Of a DNA stretch of 64,000 nucleotides, positions 30,524 to 38,857 are shown piece after piece. Source of the stretch: an uncultured Kordiimonas sp. (GTDB lineage: Bacteria; Pseudomonadota; Alphaproteobacteria; Sphingomonadales; Kordiimonadaceae); the NCBI GenBank assembly GCA_947503625.1, contig CANNEK010000001.1, positions 1,234,152-1,298,151 of the forward strand, in the 5' to 3' direction. The translations under genes and the position numbers were made by a program. The notes under the pieces are model-generated. The model saw only the letters and a list, made by a program, of their open reading frames with translations, ran no database searches and was not told where the DNA came from. The first letter of the stretch is position 1. Each line of letters begins with the position of its first letter.

Positions 30524-31501
30524 TCATGTTTCGAGCATAATCTTACCCATATGGCCGCTGGATTCCATTAAACGGTGTCCATCCGCGGCTTTTTCAAGCG
30601 GCAGAATTGTATCCACAACCGGTTTGACGGTCCCTTTTTCCAGAAGCGGCCAAACACTGGTTCCCAGGGCCTTCGCGATTTCGCCCTTAAACTCATTGTC
30701 CCGCGGCCTTAACGTGCTGCCGGTCAGGGTCAGTCTTTTCACCATTACAGGCAGCATATTCATTTCTACAGACGGGCCGTTGAGAAACGCGATAGATACG
30801 TGCCGACCATCAGGAGCCAGACATGCAATGTTTTTGGGAACATAGTCGCCGCCCACCATATCGAGAACAACATTGACGCCCTTACCATCTGTGAACTCAA
30901 GAACCTCTTTTTCAAAATCCTGGGTGCGGTAATTGATCACCAGATCGGCACCCAGCTTCCTGCAAAAATCTGCTTTTTCCTCGCTCCCGACAGTGGTTAT
31001 GACACCGGCACCAAAGGCTTTTGCCAATTGAATGGCTGTTGAACCAATACCTGATGATCCACCGTGTACCAGAAGTGTTTCCCCTGATGACAACACGGCG
31101 CGATCAAACACATTTGACCAAACCGTGAAGTAAGTCTCGGGCAGTGCTGCGGCTTGCACAAACGACAGGCCATCTGGTACCGGCAGGCACGTCTGCGTGG
31201 GAGCAACACACAGTTCCGCATACCCACCTCCGGGAACAAGTGCGCACACCCGGTCACCAACATTGAAACCGGATACACCGGCGCCAATTGCTTCCACCAA
31301 ACCCGCTATCTCAAGGCCCGGTATGTCTGAGGCCCCTGGCGGCGGGGGGTACAGGCCTTTGCGCTGCACCACATCAGGGCGATTGATACCAGCGGCTTTC
31401 ACCCGTACCAGTACTTCGTTTTCGCCCGGTGTGGGGTCGGGTCTCGTCGTTGCCTGCAGAACGTCTGGTCCGCCCGGTTTGGTTATTTCAATCGCTTTCA
31501 T
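30524..31501 (-). CDS. NAD(P)H-quinone oxidoreductase (zeta-crystallin/PIG3 type)
   Basis: Medium-chain reductase of 325 residues. It opens MKAIEITKPGGPDVLQ and has GENEVLVRVKAAGINRPDV, VQRKGLYPPPPGASDIPGLE, the nucleotide fold VHGGSSGIGSTAIQLAKAFG (about 148-167), INYRTQDFEKEV and VLDMVGGDYVPKNI. It lacks zinc-binding cysteine clusters, as expected for QOR/PIG3 enzymes. It probably reduces quinones or other unsaturated carbonyls with NADPH. The divergent DUF1192 gene beside it is a common alphaproteobacterial arrangement. Confidence 0.93.
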   Translation of the reverse strand: MKAIEITKPGGPDVLQATTRPDPTPGENEVLVRVKAAGINRPDVVQRKGLYPPPPGASDIPGLEIAGLVEAIGAGVSGFNVGDRVCALVPGGGYAELCVAPTQTCLPVPDGLSFVQAAALPETYFTVWSNVFDRAVLSSGETLLVHGGSSGIGSTAIQLAKAFGAGVITTVGSEEKADFCRKLGADLVINYRTQDFEKEVLEFTDGKGVNVVLDMVGGDYVPKNIACLAPDGRHVSIAFLNGPSVEMNMLPVMVKRLTLTGSTLRPRDNEFKGEIAKALGTSVWPLLEKGTVKPVVDTILPLEKAADGHRLMESSGHMGKIMLET

Positions 31502-31561
31502 CGTGCGCTGTCCCCTGCTAGTTTAGCCAGAGTATGGCAGAAGCAAAGAAGGGAGGCCAGA

Positions 31562-31756
31562 ATGGATCTTGATGATTTGCCGACAAAAAAAACCGGGCCT
31601 TTGGCTGATCTCGAGAAGGAAGACCTCTCGACAATCAGCGCCGATGAACTGGGCGAAAGAGTCGATCGCCTGAAAGCTGAAATTGAGCGTACAAATCGCG
31701 AAATAGATGCAAAACAGGCCAGCCGGGCGGCTGCAGATGCATTTTTCAATTCATAG
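31562..31756 (+). CDS. DUF1192 family protein
   Basis: 64 residues: MDLDDLPTKK at the start, then the conserved DLSTISADELGERVDRLKAE and EIERTNREIDAKQASRAAAD. The C-terminal half is a coiled coil. Small alphaproteobacterial family of unknown function, often divergent from a quinone oxidoreductase gene as here. GGAGG lies 5 bases before the ATG. Confidence 0.9.
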   Translation: MDLDDLPTKKTGPLADLEKEDLSTISADELGERVDRLKAEIERTNREIDAKQASRAAADAFFNS

Positions 31757-31771
31757 AGATTTGAGTCGTTG

Positions 31772-31808
31772 AAAAAGGTGGAGGCGCACCAGAACCGGTC
31801 GCCTCCAC
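31772..31808 (-). terminator. Terminator of hsp20 (minus strand)
   Basis: Perfect 9-bp stem GTGGAGGCG/CGCCTCCAC (31808-31800 with 31786-31778) followed on the minus strand by CTTTTTC (31777-31771). It lies about 120 bases after the hsp20 stop and may also stop DUF1192 transcripts on the plus strand. Confidence 0.7.
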
Positions 31809-31929
31809 AAGGTGTACGACAGCGAGGGTCGTAGGGAGAACAGAAGGAAAATCGTCAATAGAAGTCACCGGCCCCGAAACGGTATCAAAGGGAAACACGC
31901 CCAAAGGCCGATGTTCTTCATTAAACTGG

Positions 31930-32388
31930 TTAGGCTGCGTCCGATTCGATCGTCTTCATTGCAGGCTCGCCTGATCGAATGGAGATATTGCGGGGTTTCT
32001 TGTGCTCGGGGATTACCCGGCGCAGTTCCACCTGCAACAGTCCATTCTCGAAACTGGCGTCACCTACCTGAATGGTGTCAGCAAGTTCGAACCGCCGTTC
32101 GAATGCTCGTTTCGCGATGCCATGATGCAAAAACTTGCGGTCGTTCTCTTCCGCGGTCGCCTTGCCGGCAAGAACAAGCGTGCCTTCCTGAACTGTAATC
32201 GTCAGTTCATCAGGTGAAAATCCGGCAACCGCCATGGTCACGCGGTAATCATCGTCGGATAGTTTTTCAATATTGTACGGTGGGTACGCCGATGCGCCGT
32301 CGCTGGTAAGCGCCGAATCAAGCAAGCGGTTCAGGTGATCGAACCCAACTGTGCTGCGCATTAACGGGGAAAGGTCAAAAGTTCTCAT
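31930..32388 (-). CDS. Small heat-shock protein, Hsp20/IbpA family
   Basis: ATP-independent chaperone that holds unfolding proteins. 152 residues: MRTFDLSPLMRSTVGFDHLN is the typical IbpA-type start, YNIEKLSDDDYRVTMAVAGF begins the alpha-crystallin domain (about 36-130), GIAKRAFERRFELADTIQV is the class signature and GLLQVELRRVIPEHKKPRNI ends it with the IxI-type tail region. Upstream there is a heat-shock-type promoter candidate and a ROSE-like leader, so expression is likely temperature-controlled at two levels. Confidence 0.95.
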   Translation of the reverse strand: MRTFDLSPLMRSTVGFDHLNRLLDSALTSDGASAYPPYNIEKLSDDDYRVTMAVAGFSPDELTITVQEGTLVLAGKATAEENDRKFLHHGIAKRAFERRFELADTIQVGDASFENGLLQVELRRVIPEHKKPRNISIRSGEPAMKTIESDAA

Positions 32389-32480
32389 CGCAAGTCCTCC
32401 TTCAGAAGCAACTAAAATGTACGGCCTACCATCATGGTCAGACCTGAATTCTCCAGCCCCACATGGTGTGGCGACCGGAT
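32389..32480 (-). promoter_or_regulatory. ROSE-like RNA thermometer in hsp20 leader
   Basis: The ribosome site AAGGAGGA is preceded by UUGCUUCUG; in the mRNA 5'-UUGCU-3' pairs with AGGA leaving the bulged G typical of ROSE elements (32411-32395 on the minus strand). A separate CCACA/TGTGG hairpin lies further 5' (32471-32459). The leader of about 90 nt and the hsp20 gene behind it fit known ROSE context. The 5' end is inferred from a promoter guess. Confidence 0.6.
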
Positions 32481-32487
32481 GAAATTT

Positions 32488-32516
32488 ATTTAGGAATTGC
32501 TGTCAGAACTTGCAAG
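32488..32516 (-). promoter_or_regulatory. Possible RpoH-type promoter of hsp20
   Basis: On the minus strand CTTGCA (32516-32511) and CCTAAAT (32494-32488) are 16 bases apart, resembling alphaproteobacterial sigma-32 promoters. It would give a 5' leader of roughly 90 nt. Confidence 0.4.
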
Positions 32517-32527
32517 AGCAGACACGG

Positions 32528-32556
32528 AAAAAAGGCGCTCGCTAGCGAACGCCTTT
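32528..32556 (-). terminator. Terminator of rpmE
   Basis: On the minus strand AAAGGCG-TTCGCTAGCGA-GCGCCTTTTTT forms a GC stem with an inner TCGC/GCGA stem and six T. It starts 26 bases after the rpmE stop; the flanking A/T runs could let it work in both directions. Confidence 0.75.
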
Positions 32557-32582
32557 AAAATTATTTTAGGTAAATCAGAGGC

Positions 32583-32807
32583 TTACTTGTTAAGCTTCAA
32601 ACCACCAAAGCGTTTGTTAAAGCGTGCAACGCGGCCACCTTCCATGATCTGACGGGTACCGCCAGTCCAGGCAGGGTGTGACTTGGGGTCAATCTCAAGG
32701 TTAAGAGTATCGCCTTCCGAGCCCCATGTTGAACGGGTCTCAAAAGATGTCCCGTCGGTCATAACCACCTTGATTGTGTGGTAGTCGGGATGAATGTCTT
32801 GTTTCAT
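32583..32807 (-). CDS. rpmE: 50S ribosomal protein L31
   Basis: 74 residues from the ATG at 32807 ([20 protein letters not shown]), followed by [20 protein letters not shown] and [20 protein letters not shown]. There are no cysteines, so this is the zinc-free form typical of alphaproteobacteria. The reading frame stays open upstream, but the upstream part is not L31. Divergent from an ABC exporter gene. Confidence 0.96.
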   Translation of the reverse strand: MKQDIHPDYHTIKVVMTDGTSFETRSTWGSEGDTLNLEIDPKSHPAWTGGTRQIMEGGRVARFNKRFGGLKLNK

Positions 32808-32982
32808 TGGTCTAATCTCCAAAAACGAGGCGTCCGTATAGGGTATAGAACGGGGGAATGCAAGGTAGATTCGCTCATTTTGCCGACTTTTGATAAATTT
32901 CTTGCTGCACAGTACTTCATTCATTGGCTTTTCCCACCTGCCCCCCTATATGTCAGGTCGGTTTAGTGAGGAAAAATAATCA

Positions 32983-34770
32983 ATGAGCGACAGCACAGTT
33001 CGCCAGGAACATCAGCCTCCGAAAGGCAAGCTATCAAACCTCAGGACACTCTGGTCCTTTGTGAAGCCTTACAAGTTCCAACTGTCTATGGCAGGCCTGT
33101 TTTTGCTGGTGGCTGCGGGTACTTCGCTGGCGATCCCGCGCGCAATGGGTGACATTGTGGATCAGGAGTTCACTGCGCAGCGTGCTGAAATGGTCAACGA
33201 CTATTTTGTTATTCTCATTGCCATCGTTGTTGCCCTGGCTGTTGCAACGGCATGCCGTTTCTATTTCGTCACCTGGATCGGAGAGCGTGTCGTCGCCGAC
33301 ATCCGCAAAGCCGTTTACGAGCGCCTGATTACGCTTTCGCCAGAGTTTTTTGAAGAAAACCGCCCCGGCGAAATTGTCTCCCGTTTAACAGCCGATACCA
33401 CATTGGTACAGACAATCGTTGGATCCAGTGTCTCGGTGTGGCTGAGGAATTTGCTTATAGCCACCGCGGGCACAGTACTGTTATTTATCCAGTCTCCCAA
33501 GCTGATGCTTTACATTGCCATTGTGATCCCGGTTTTACTGGCAACCATCATTATCGTCGGACGGCGGGTAAAATCCTTGTCTCGCACCAGTCAGGACAAA
33601 GTTGCTGATGTCGGCGCACGGGCCAATGAATCGCTTTCTGCGCTTAATATCGTTCAGGCCTTCACGCAGGAACATGCAGAAGCAAAGCGGTTCGGCACTC
33701 ATGTTGATGATGCGTTCCTGGCCGCAAGGAGGCGCATTCAGGTGCGCGCCGCGCTTACATTTGTGATGATCTTTATGATTTTCGGCGCCATTGCATTTGT
33801 TCTTTATCAGGGCGCACAAGACGTTATCACTGGTGCCATGACCGGCGGCCAGATGGTCGAATTTATTATGCTATCCGTTTTTGTAGCAGCGGCTTTTGGT
33901 GCTCTTTCCGAGGTTTATAGCGAATTGCAACGCGCGGCCGGCGCTGCCGGACGGCTTGCCGAGCTGTTGGTCGCAGAAGCCACGATCAAGGCACCGAGTG
34001 CACCCAGGCCCATGTCAACACCGGTGAAAGGCGAAATACATTTTGACAATGTCACCTTCCACTATCCAAGCAAGAAGGATGCGGCTGCTCTTGCGAATTT
34101 CGACCTTAAGATAAAACCAGGCGAAACGCTGGCGCTTGTCGGGCCGTCAGGAGCAGGCAAATCTACCGTTTTGCAATTGCTGTTGCGTTTCTATGATCCA
34201 CAAAAGGGCAAGGTCACAATTGACGGTGTGGATATATCATCAACAGAGCCAACCGACTTCCGGAAACACCTTTCGCTGGTACCACAGGAAACCATTATCT
34301 TTGCAGATTCGTTCGGTGAAAACATCCGCTATGGCCGACTGGATGCAACAGATGCAGAAGTGGAGGCCGCCGCAGAAGCTGCTGCCGCAAAAGACTTTAT
34401 CGAGCGATCCGACGACGGGTACAATACGTTCCTTGGTGAACGCGGCACGCGCTTGTCTGGTGGGCAGCGCCAGCGCATTGCGATTGCCCGCGCCATCCTT
34501 CGGGATGCACCGATTTTGCTGTTGGATGAAGCGACCAGTGCACTTGATGCCGAGTCGGAACTCAAGGTGCAGCAGGCACTGGAACGCCTGATGGAGGGTC
34601 GCACCACGCTCGTGATTGCGCACAGGCTTGCGACTGTCAAAAAAGCCGACAGGATCATCGTTCTTGATGAAGGCCGCATCGTGGCTGAAGGTACGCACGA
34701 TGAACTGGTCAGAAAAGACGGCCTGTACAAGCGTCTGGCAGACCTGCAGTTTGGCGATACAGCGGCTTGA
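32983..34770 (+). CDS. ABC exporter, fused membrane and ATPase domains
   Basis: Half-transporter of 595 residues (subfamily B, MsbA-like architecture). Six membrane helices span about 30-320, with the VADIRKAVYERLITLSPEFF and ENRPGEIVSRLTADT coupling region. The ATPase domain has Walker A GPSGAGKSTVLQLLL (about 388), the Q-loop SLVPQETIIF, the signature RLSGGQRQRIAIARAI, Walker B ILLLDEATSALD and IAHRLATV with the switch His. It must dimerise. Substrate unknown; lipid, peptide or drug are all possible. GAGGAAAA precedes the start. Confidence 0.92.
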   Translation: MSDSTVRQEHQPPKGKLSNLRTLWSFVKPYKFQLSMAGLFLLVAAGTSLAIPRAMGDIVDQEFTAQRAEMVNDYFVILIAIVVALAVATACRFYFVTWIGERVVADIRKAVYERLITLSPEFFEENRPGEIVSRLTADTTLVQTIVGSSVSVWLRNLLIATAGTVLLFIQSPKLMLYIAIVIPVLLATIIIVGRRVKSLSRTSQDKVADVGARANESLSALNIVQAFTQEHAEAKRFGTHVDDAFLAARRRIQVRAALTFVMIFMIFGAIAFVLYQGAQDVITGAMTGGQMVEFIMLSVFVAAAFGALSEVYSELQRAAGAAGRLAELLVAEATIKAPSAPRPMSTPVKGEIHFDNVTFHYPSKKDAAALANFDLKIKPGETLALVGPSGAGKSTVLQLLLRFYDPQKGKVTIDGVDISSTEPTDFRKHLSLVPQETIIFADSFGENIRYGRLDATDAEVEAAAEAAAAKDFIERSDDGYNTFLGERGTRLSGGQRQRIAIARAILRDAPILLLDEATSALDAESELKVQQALERLMEGRTTLVIAHRLATVKKADRIIVLDEGRIVAEGTHDELVRKDGLYKRLADLQFGDTAA

Positions 34771-34788
34771 AGCCACCGGAAGTCAGTT

Positions 34789-34809
34789 GCACCTGCGGCT
34801 GGCAGGTGC
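34789..34809 (+). terminator. Hairpin after ABC exporter gene
   Basis: Perfect 8-bp stem GCACCTGC/GCAGGTGC with a GGCTG loop, 18 bases after the stop. There is no T-run; it sits between convergent genes and may act as a weak bidirectional terminator. Confidence 0.45.
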
Positions 34810-34844
34810 CTGCAGCAACCTCTATCCCTCGACTTCCAAGGTGG

Positions 34845-36062
34845 TCAGGCAAACAACTGAACCATCATCAACATCAAACAACTAAGCGCACCCAGCACAG
34901 GAACAACTCTTGGCACTGAGAAGCTGACAGAAGCATTCATGTTCCTGTTTTTATCTTGGCTTTTCAGCCGATACAGTCCGAGGTTCACCAACAAAAAAAC
35001 ACCGAGCACAACAAAGCTTGTAGCCTTGGCAAGGGTGGTCAGGGGAAGCCAAAGAGCAAACAGCAAAATGGCCATTGTTACCAATCCCGTTGCAAGGACC
35101 GGGGTTTGTGTCCGGCTATTAACTTTACCAAGGAACTTGAGCGTCAATCCCTGATCGGCCATGCCATACAAGACCCTTGAGGCCATGATGAGCTGCACAA
35201 GCGCGCCGTTGACAACAGCAATCATACTGACCACAGCGATAGGCCCCGGAGAGAAGCCTGCCGCTATAACGATGTCTGCGAGCGGCGCATCACTACCTGC
35301 CAGCTCTTCAATGGGCAAAGCGTATGCGGCAGCGGCAGCAACCAGCACATACAAAGATACGGAAAGCACAATGGCGATAAGGATAGCCAACGGCAATGTC
35401 CGCCGAGGCTCTTTTACCTCTTCGACAAGGTTAACCATGTCCTCGAATCCGATAAAGGCATAGAAGGCCAGAAAAGCAGCGAGAAAAACGCCCGAAATGC
35501 CTGAAACATTTGGCAGCGCCCATATGGGCGCCATGGATTGAGGGTTTTCAACGCCACTGCCTGCGTAGGCCACATAAATCAGTCCCAGGATAGATATGAT
35601 CGCAACCGTGTTGACAAGAATTGCAGACTGTTTGATCCCCCAAGCCGCCAACAGGCCAAGCCCCAAAACAAGCATGGCTATAGAAACCGTTTCAGGCACG
35701 TCAATGAACACAGCCAGATAGCCGGTAAACCCATTGGCTATGGTTGCAGCCGAAATCATGCCGGTCAGCACCACCAGCCAGCCTACGAACCTGGATAAGG
35801 CAGGTATCCCGAACCCCTTCTGGACATAAAGGGCTTCACCGGCTGCACGAGGAAAGCGCGAAACAAGCTCGCAATAGCTGAAGGCCGTGAAGGTTGCGAC
35901 CAATCCTGCAACCAAAAATGCGTAAACCACGCCGTTTCCAGCCAAACCGGCAACCTTGCCGACCAGCACATAAATACCAGCGCCCACGATGGTGCCAACA
36001 CCATAAAAGGTGATAGCCGGCAAGCTGAGTGTACGCCTGAGTTTATCTGGCTGCTGCGGCAT
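34845..36062 (-). CDS. APC-family amino acid permease
   Basis: Integral membrane transporter of 405 residues with about 12 predicted helices. The first helix LPAITFYGVGTIVGAGIYVL carries the GxGxIxGxGI substrate-site motif of APC transporters; FLAFYAFIGFEDMVNLVEEV is the conserved middle helix. I chose the ATG at 36062 because AGGAG lies 5 bases upstream; a GTG seven codons earlier is possible. Substrate is likely an amino acid or polyamine. Shortened C-terminus compared with 14-helix members. Confidence 0.88.
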   Translation of the reverse strand: MPQQPDKLRRTLSLPAITFYGVGTIVGAGIYVLVGKVAGLAGNGVVYAFLVAGLVATFTAFSYCELVSRFPRAAGEALYVQKGFGIPALSRFVGWLVVLTGMISAATIANGFTGYLAVFIDVPETVSIAMLVLGLGLLAAWGIKQSAILVNTVAIISILGLIYVAYAGSGVENPQSMAPIWALPNVSGISGVFLAAFLAFYAFIGFEDMVNLVEEVKEPRRTLPLAILIAIVLSVSLYVLVAAAAAYALPIEELAGSDAPLADIVIAAGFSPGPIAVVSMIAVVNGALVQLIMASRVLYGMADQGLTLKFLGKVNSRTQTPVLATGLVTMAILLFALWLPLTTLAKATSFVVLGVFLLVNLGLYRLKSQDKNRNMNASVSFSVPRVVPVLGALSCLMLMMVQLFA

Positions 36063-36147
36063 GGACGCTCCTGTTTTACTCACCCTATCAAGACGGAGCC
36101 CCCGGGGACTTGACGAAAATCAGAAGCGATCAAAGAAGCGCAAGTTC

Positions 36148-37194
36148 CTAGTTGATAAGTGCCGGTATCATTCTCCGTGCCACCAACTGGTTGGGAATAA
36201 ACTGCGTGTTTTTACCGTAGTTTTTGCCGGTAAAAGCCGCGACAAGCTCAAGCTCTGGCACGATGAAAATAAAATTCCCCCCATTGCCATGCGCGTATAG
36301 CAAAGTCACATCCTTGCCTTTGACCTCGCCGCCATCGCGCCACCACAAGTAACCGTAGCGTTCCCGGCGCTCATAAACACTGGTCTGCTCCGAAGTGGCC
36401 TCTCTCAACCATTTTGGGTCAATGATCTGTTCACCGTTCCAGACCCCACCTGCCTGCACCAGCAGACCAAGCGTATGTAAATCGCGAAGCGTCAGTCGCA
36501 AATGTCCGCCGGTATCGGTATGGCCCTTGGGCGTTTTCTCCCAGCGCGCGCCGGAAATGCCGAGCGGGCCAAACAGGCGCTCTTCAGCAAATTCCGGTAC
36601 CGGTTTGCCGGACAGCTTTTCGATTACACGCCCCAGCAGCACGACACCGCCCGTACAATAGCTGAAGTGCTCACCTCGTTCATACGCCATCGGCTGCGAC
36701 AGCAGGAATGCCGCCCAATCCCGCGTCTTGTACATCTTGTCTTCATGACCAAGCGACGCCGGCACCCAGTCATGACACGCCAGGCCGGTTCGCATCGTCA
36801 GGGCATCCTCGATGGTAATATCTCGGCGCGGGTCTTTTTTTTCCATATGAGCAAATTCATCCGGCAACAGCTTTGAAAGCCTGGTTTTGACACTTTTCAA
36901 TTTGCCGTCTGCAACAAGATCCCCCACAAGCAGTGCGGTGATGCTTTTGGTCGCGGAACGGATGTCATGCTTTCTTTCAGCATTGTAGCCAGAAGCATAG
37001 GCTTCAAAAACGGTTTGCGCCCCGATGCTTACCATTCCACCGGTGATGCCTTTGTGTTCTCCTTCCTGAAGCTCACGCGCAATATCCTTCATAACGGTTT
37101 CCGCCACTTCAGGAATTGGCGTGATTGCACTGGTTGGAGCACACAACAGCGTGCCAAACACACCGGCTACAAAAGACATGACAACAGGTTTCAC
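36148..37194 (-). CDS. Exported serine hydrolase, beta-lactamase class C fold
   Basis: 348 residues from a GTG at 37194 (GAGG six bases upstream); TTG at 37206 or ATG at 37179 are alternatives. Signal peptide to about residue 23 (LCAPTSA). The nucleophile motif SxxK is SATK in DIRSATKSITALLVGD; the second motif is SYCTGG, with Thr where Asn of YxN is common; the third is HGNGG in place of KTG. This is the esterase/peptidase-like branch rather than a true beta-lactamase. It starts 8 bases after the M20 gene, so the two exported enzymes form an operon, maybe for peptide or peptidoglycan-fragment breakdown. Confidence 0.87.
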   Translation of the reverse strand: MKPVVMSFVAGVFGTLLCAPTSAITPIPEVAETVMKDIARELQEGEHKGITGGMVSIGAQTVFEAYASGYNAERKHDIRSATKSITALLVGDLVADGKLKSVKTRLSKLLPDEFAHMEKKDPRRDITIEDALTMRTGLACHDWVPASLGHEDKMYKTRDWAAFLLSQPMAYERGEHFSYCTGGVVLLGRVIEKLSGKPVPEFAEERLFGPLGISGARWEKTPKGHTDTGGHLRLTLRDLHTLGLLVQAGGVWNGEQIIDPKWLREATSEQTSVYERRERYGYLWWRDGGEVKGKDVTLLYAHGNGGNFIFIVPELELVAAFTGKNYGKNTQFIPNQLVARRMIPALIN

Positions 37195-37202
37195 AAAAGG
37201 CC

Positions 37203-38750
37203 TCAATCAGGTTGGGTTAAGATAGCAAGATACGCCCGGATACCGTCAACATAGTTTCCAAGTCGAAGGTTTTCGTTCGGGCTGTGCTGGTTGTTTTCAA
37301 TAAACACCGCTGGCACCAGAATGGCTGGCAAACCAAGGCTTTTGACAAACGGCGAAATAGGAATGGACCCGCCACCGGTCCGGATTTTTATCGGGTCTTC
37401 ATCGAAGGCCCGTACCAATGCGCGTTCGGCCCACGCACCTGCTGGCGAATTGAGCGGCGTTCGGAAAGCGGCATAGGAAATTTCATAGTCGAGCGAAACC
37501 AGGCGATCATACTGTTCCCGCTCCGCCTCTGTCGGTTCTTCCCCCGCGATAACATGATAGCCTTGATCCACTATATGCTGACGCACAAGCCCGACAAGCC
37601 GCTCCGGCTCACTCTCCAGCACCAGTCGAATATCAAGTTCGGCTGTGGCGGTGGCCGGAATGATGGTTCTGGCCTGACTACCAACCCATGCACTCTCCAG
37701 CCCCAACACGCTCAGGCTTGGATACTGGATAGACTCCTGATAGGTCGGCGCCACACCATCAGGTGTTCTGAAGCCAATAGACTTTCGTATCGCCGGTTCG
37801 TTGTCGGGCACACTGTTGATAATCTCGCGTACAGAGTCAGTAAGCTCTATACCATCGTAAAAGCCCGGTATGATAACACGGCCTTCCGCATCTTCCATGC
37901 TACCAACCAGCTGGCTTAGCCGCATGGCCGGGTTAGGTGCATAATTGCCGTAGGTTCCGCTGTGCTGCGGACGACGCGGGCCAAATACCGTCAACGATAT
38001 CGTGGCAATGCCACGGGCACCGAACACAAGTGTCGGGCGATTGCTGGTATGCCGGGGGCCATCATAGATCAACAGCATATCTGCCGCGAGTTCCTCCTTG
38101 AACCGCTCAACTGCAGCTGGCAAGTGCGGGGAGCCTAACTCCTCTTCAAAGTCCATGATCACTTTGACGTTATGGGTGAGAGTAAGGTCCTCTCGCTCCA
38201 GAATATCAAGCGCGGTCAAGAACATGGCAACCGGCCCTTTGGCATCAGATGCCGCACGGGCAAACACACGCCATTCGGGGTTGAGCTCGCCGTCAAGATT
38301 GCTCCAGTCAATCTCGGCCCAGACACCGTTCCGGTTTTCCTTGAGAACCGGTTTGTAGGGGTCTTCCTGATGCCATTTATCGGGGTCCACAGGCTGGCCA
38401 TCAATCTGCAGGTAAATCAGGACGGTTTTTGCACCCGGGTCAACAGCACGCTCTGCAAGCAAAAGGGGGGGGCCGCCAGTTTCCAGAACCGAGGTTGCAA
38501 AGCCACGATCATCAAAAGCGCGCTGCATCCATTCAACGTTCGCGGCAACATGATCAGGAAAATGCGCATCGCTTGGTATCGACAGCAACTCCCGAAGCAG
38601 CGCGTATGACTGTTTTACGTGCTTGTTTGTATAACTGGCAATTGCACCAGTATCCGGTGCTGGTGCCTGACGGGCATTCCCCGTCATTGAAACAACAAAT
38701 CCTGCCGCGGCTATCAGAAGTAATTTTCCGGCCTTGTTGAAATAACCCAT
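37203..38750 (-). CDS. Exported M20-family peptidase with altered metal site
   Basis: 515 residues from the ATG at 38750; signal peptide to about residue 28 (VSMTGNARQ). The M20/M25/M40 fold is clear: GASD-type ARAASDAKGPVAMFLTALDI, the glutamate pair DFEEELGSPHL, VFGARGIATISLTVFGPRR in the lid domain and the final ligand HSPNENLRLG. The first metal motif, normally YGHYDVQP, reads YLQIDGQPVDP: the histidine is Gln. The other ligands are kept, so the enzyme may bind one metal, use a different site or be a special subgroup. Precedes the serine hydrolase on the same transcript. Confidence 0.85.
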   Translation of the reverse strand: MGYFNKAGKLLLIAAAGFVVSMTGNARQAPAPDTGAIASYTNKHVKQSYALLRELLSIPSDAHFPDHVAANVEWMQRAFDDRGFATSVLETGGPPLLLAERAVDPGAKTVLIYLQIDGQPVDPDKWHQEDPYKPVLKENRNGVWAEIDWSNLDGELNPEWRVFARAASDAKGPVAMFLTALDILEREDLTLTHNVKVIMDFEEELGSPHLPAAVERFKEELAADMLLIYDGPRHTSNRPTLVFGARGIATISLTVFGPRRPQHSGTYGNYAPNPAMRLSQLVGSMEDAEGRVIIPGFYDGIELTDSVREIINSVPDNEPAIRKSIGFRTPDGVAPTYQESIQYPSLSVLGLESAWVGSQARTIIPATATAELDIRLVLESEPERLVGLVRQHIVDQGYHVIAGEEPTEAEREQYDRLVSLDYEISYAAFRTPLNSPAGAWAERALVRAFDEDPIKIRTGGGSIPISPFVKSLGLPAILVPAVFIENNQHSPNENLRLGNYVDGIRAYLAILTQPD

Positions 38751-38857
38751 TTTCCCCACCGTCCTGTTATTGGTTTCTGCTTCAATTTAACACCAGCAAA
38801 CCCGAAGCAAGCAACCATTTGACCGTCAGGCTTTTCGATTCTGAAAACCGGATACCT

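Noticed and set aside
36148-37194. Antibiotic-resistance beta-lactamase (class C)
   Set aside because: SxxK is present, but the second and third motifs (YCT, HGNGG) fit the esterase/peptidase branch of the fold and not true AmpC.
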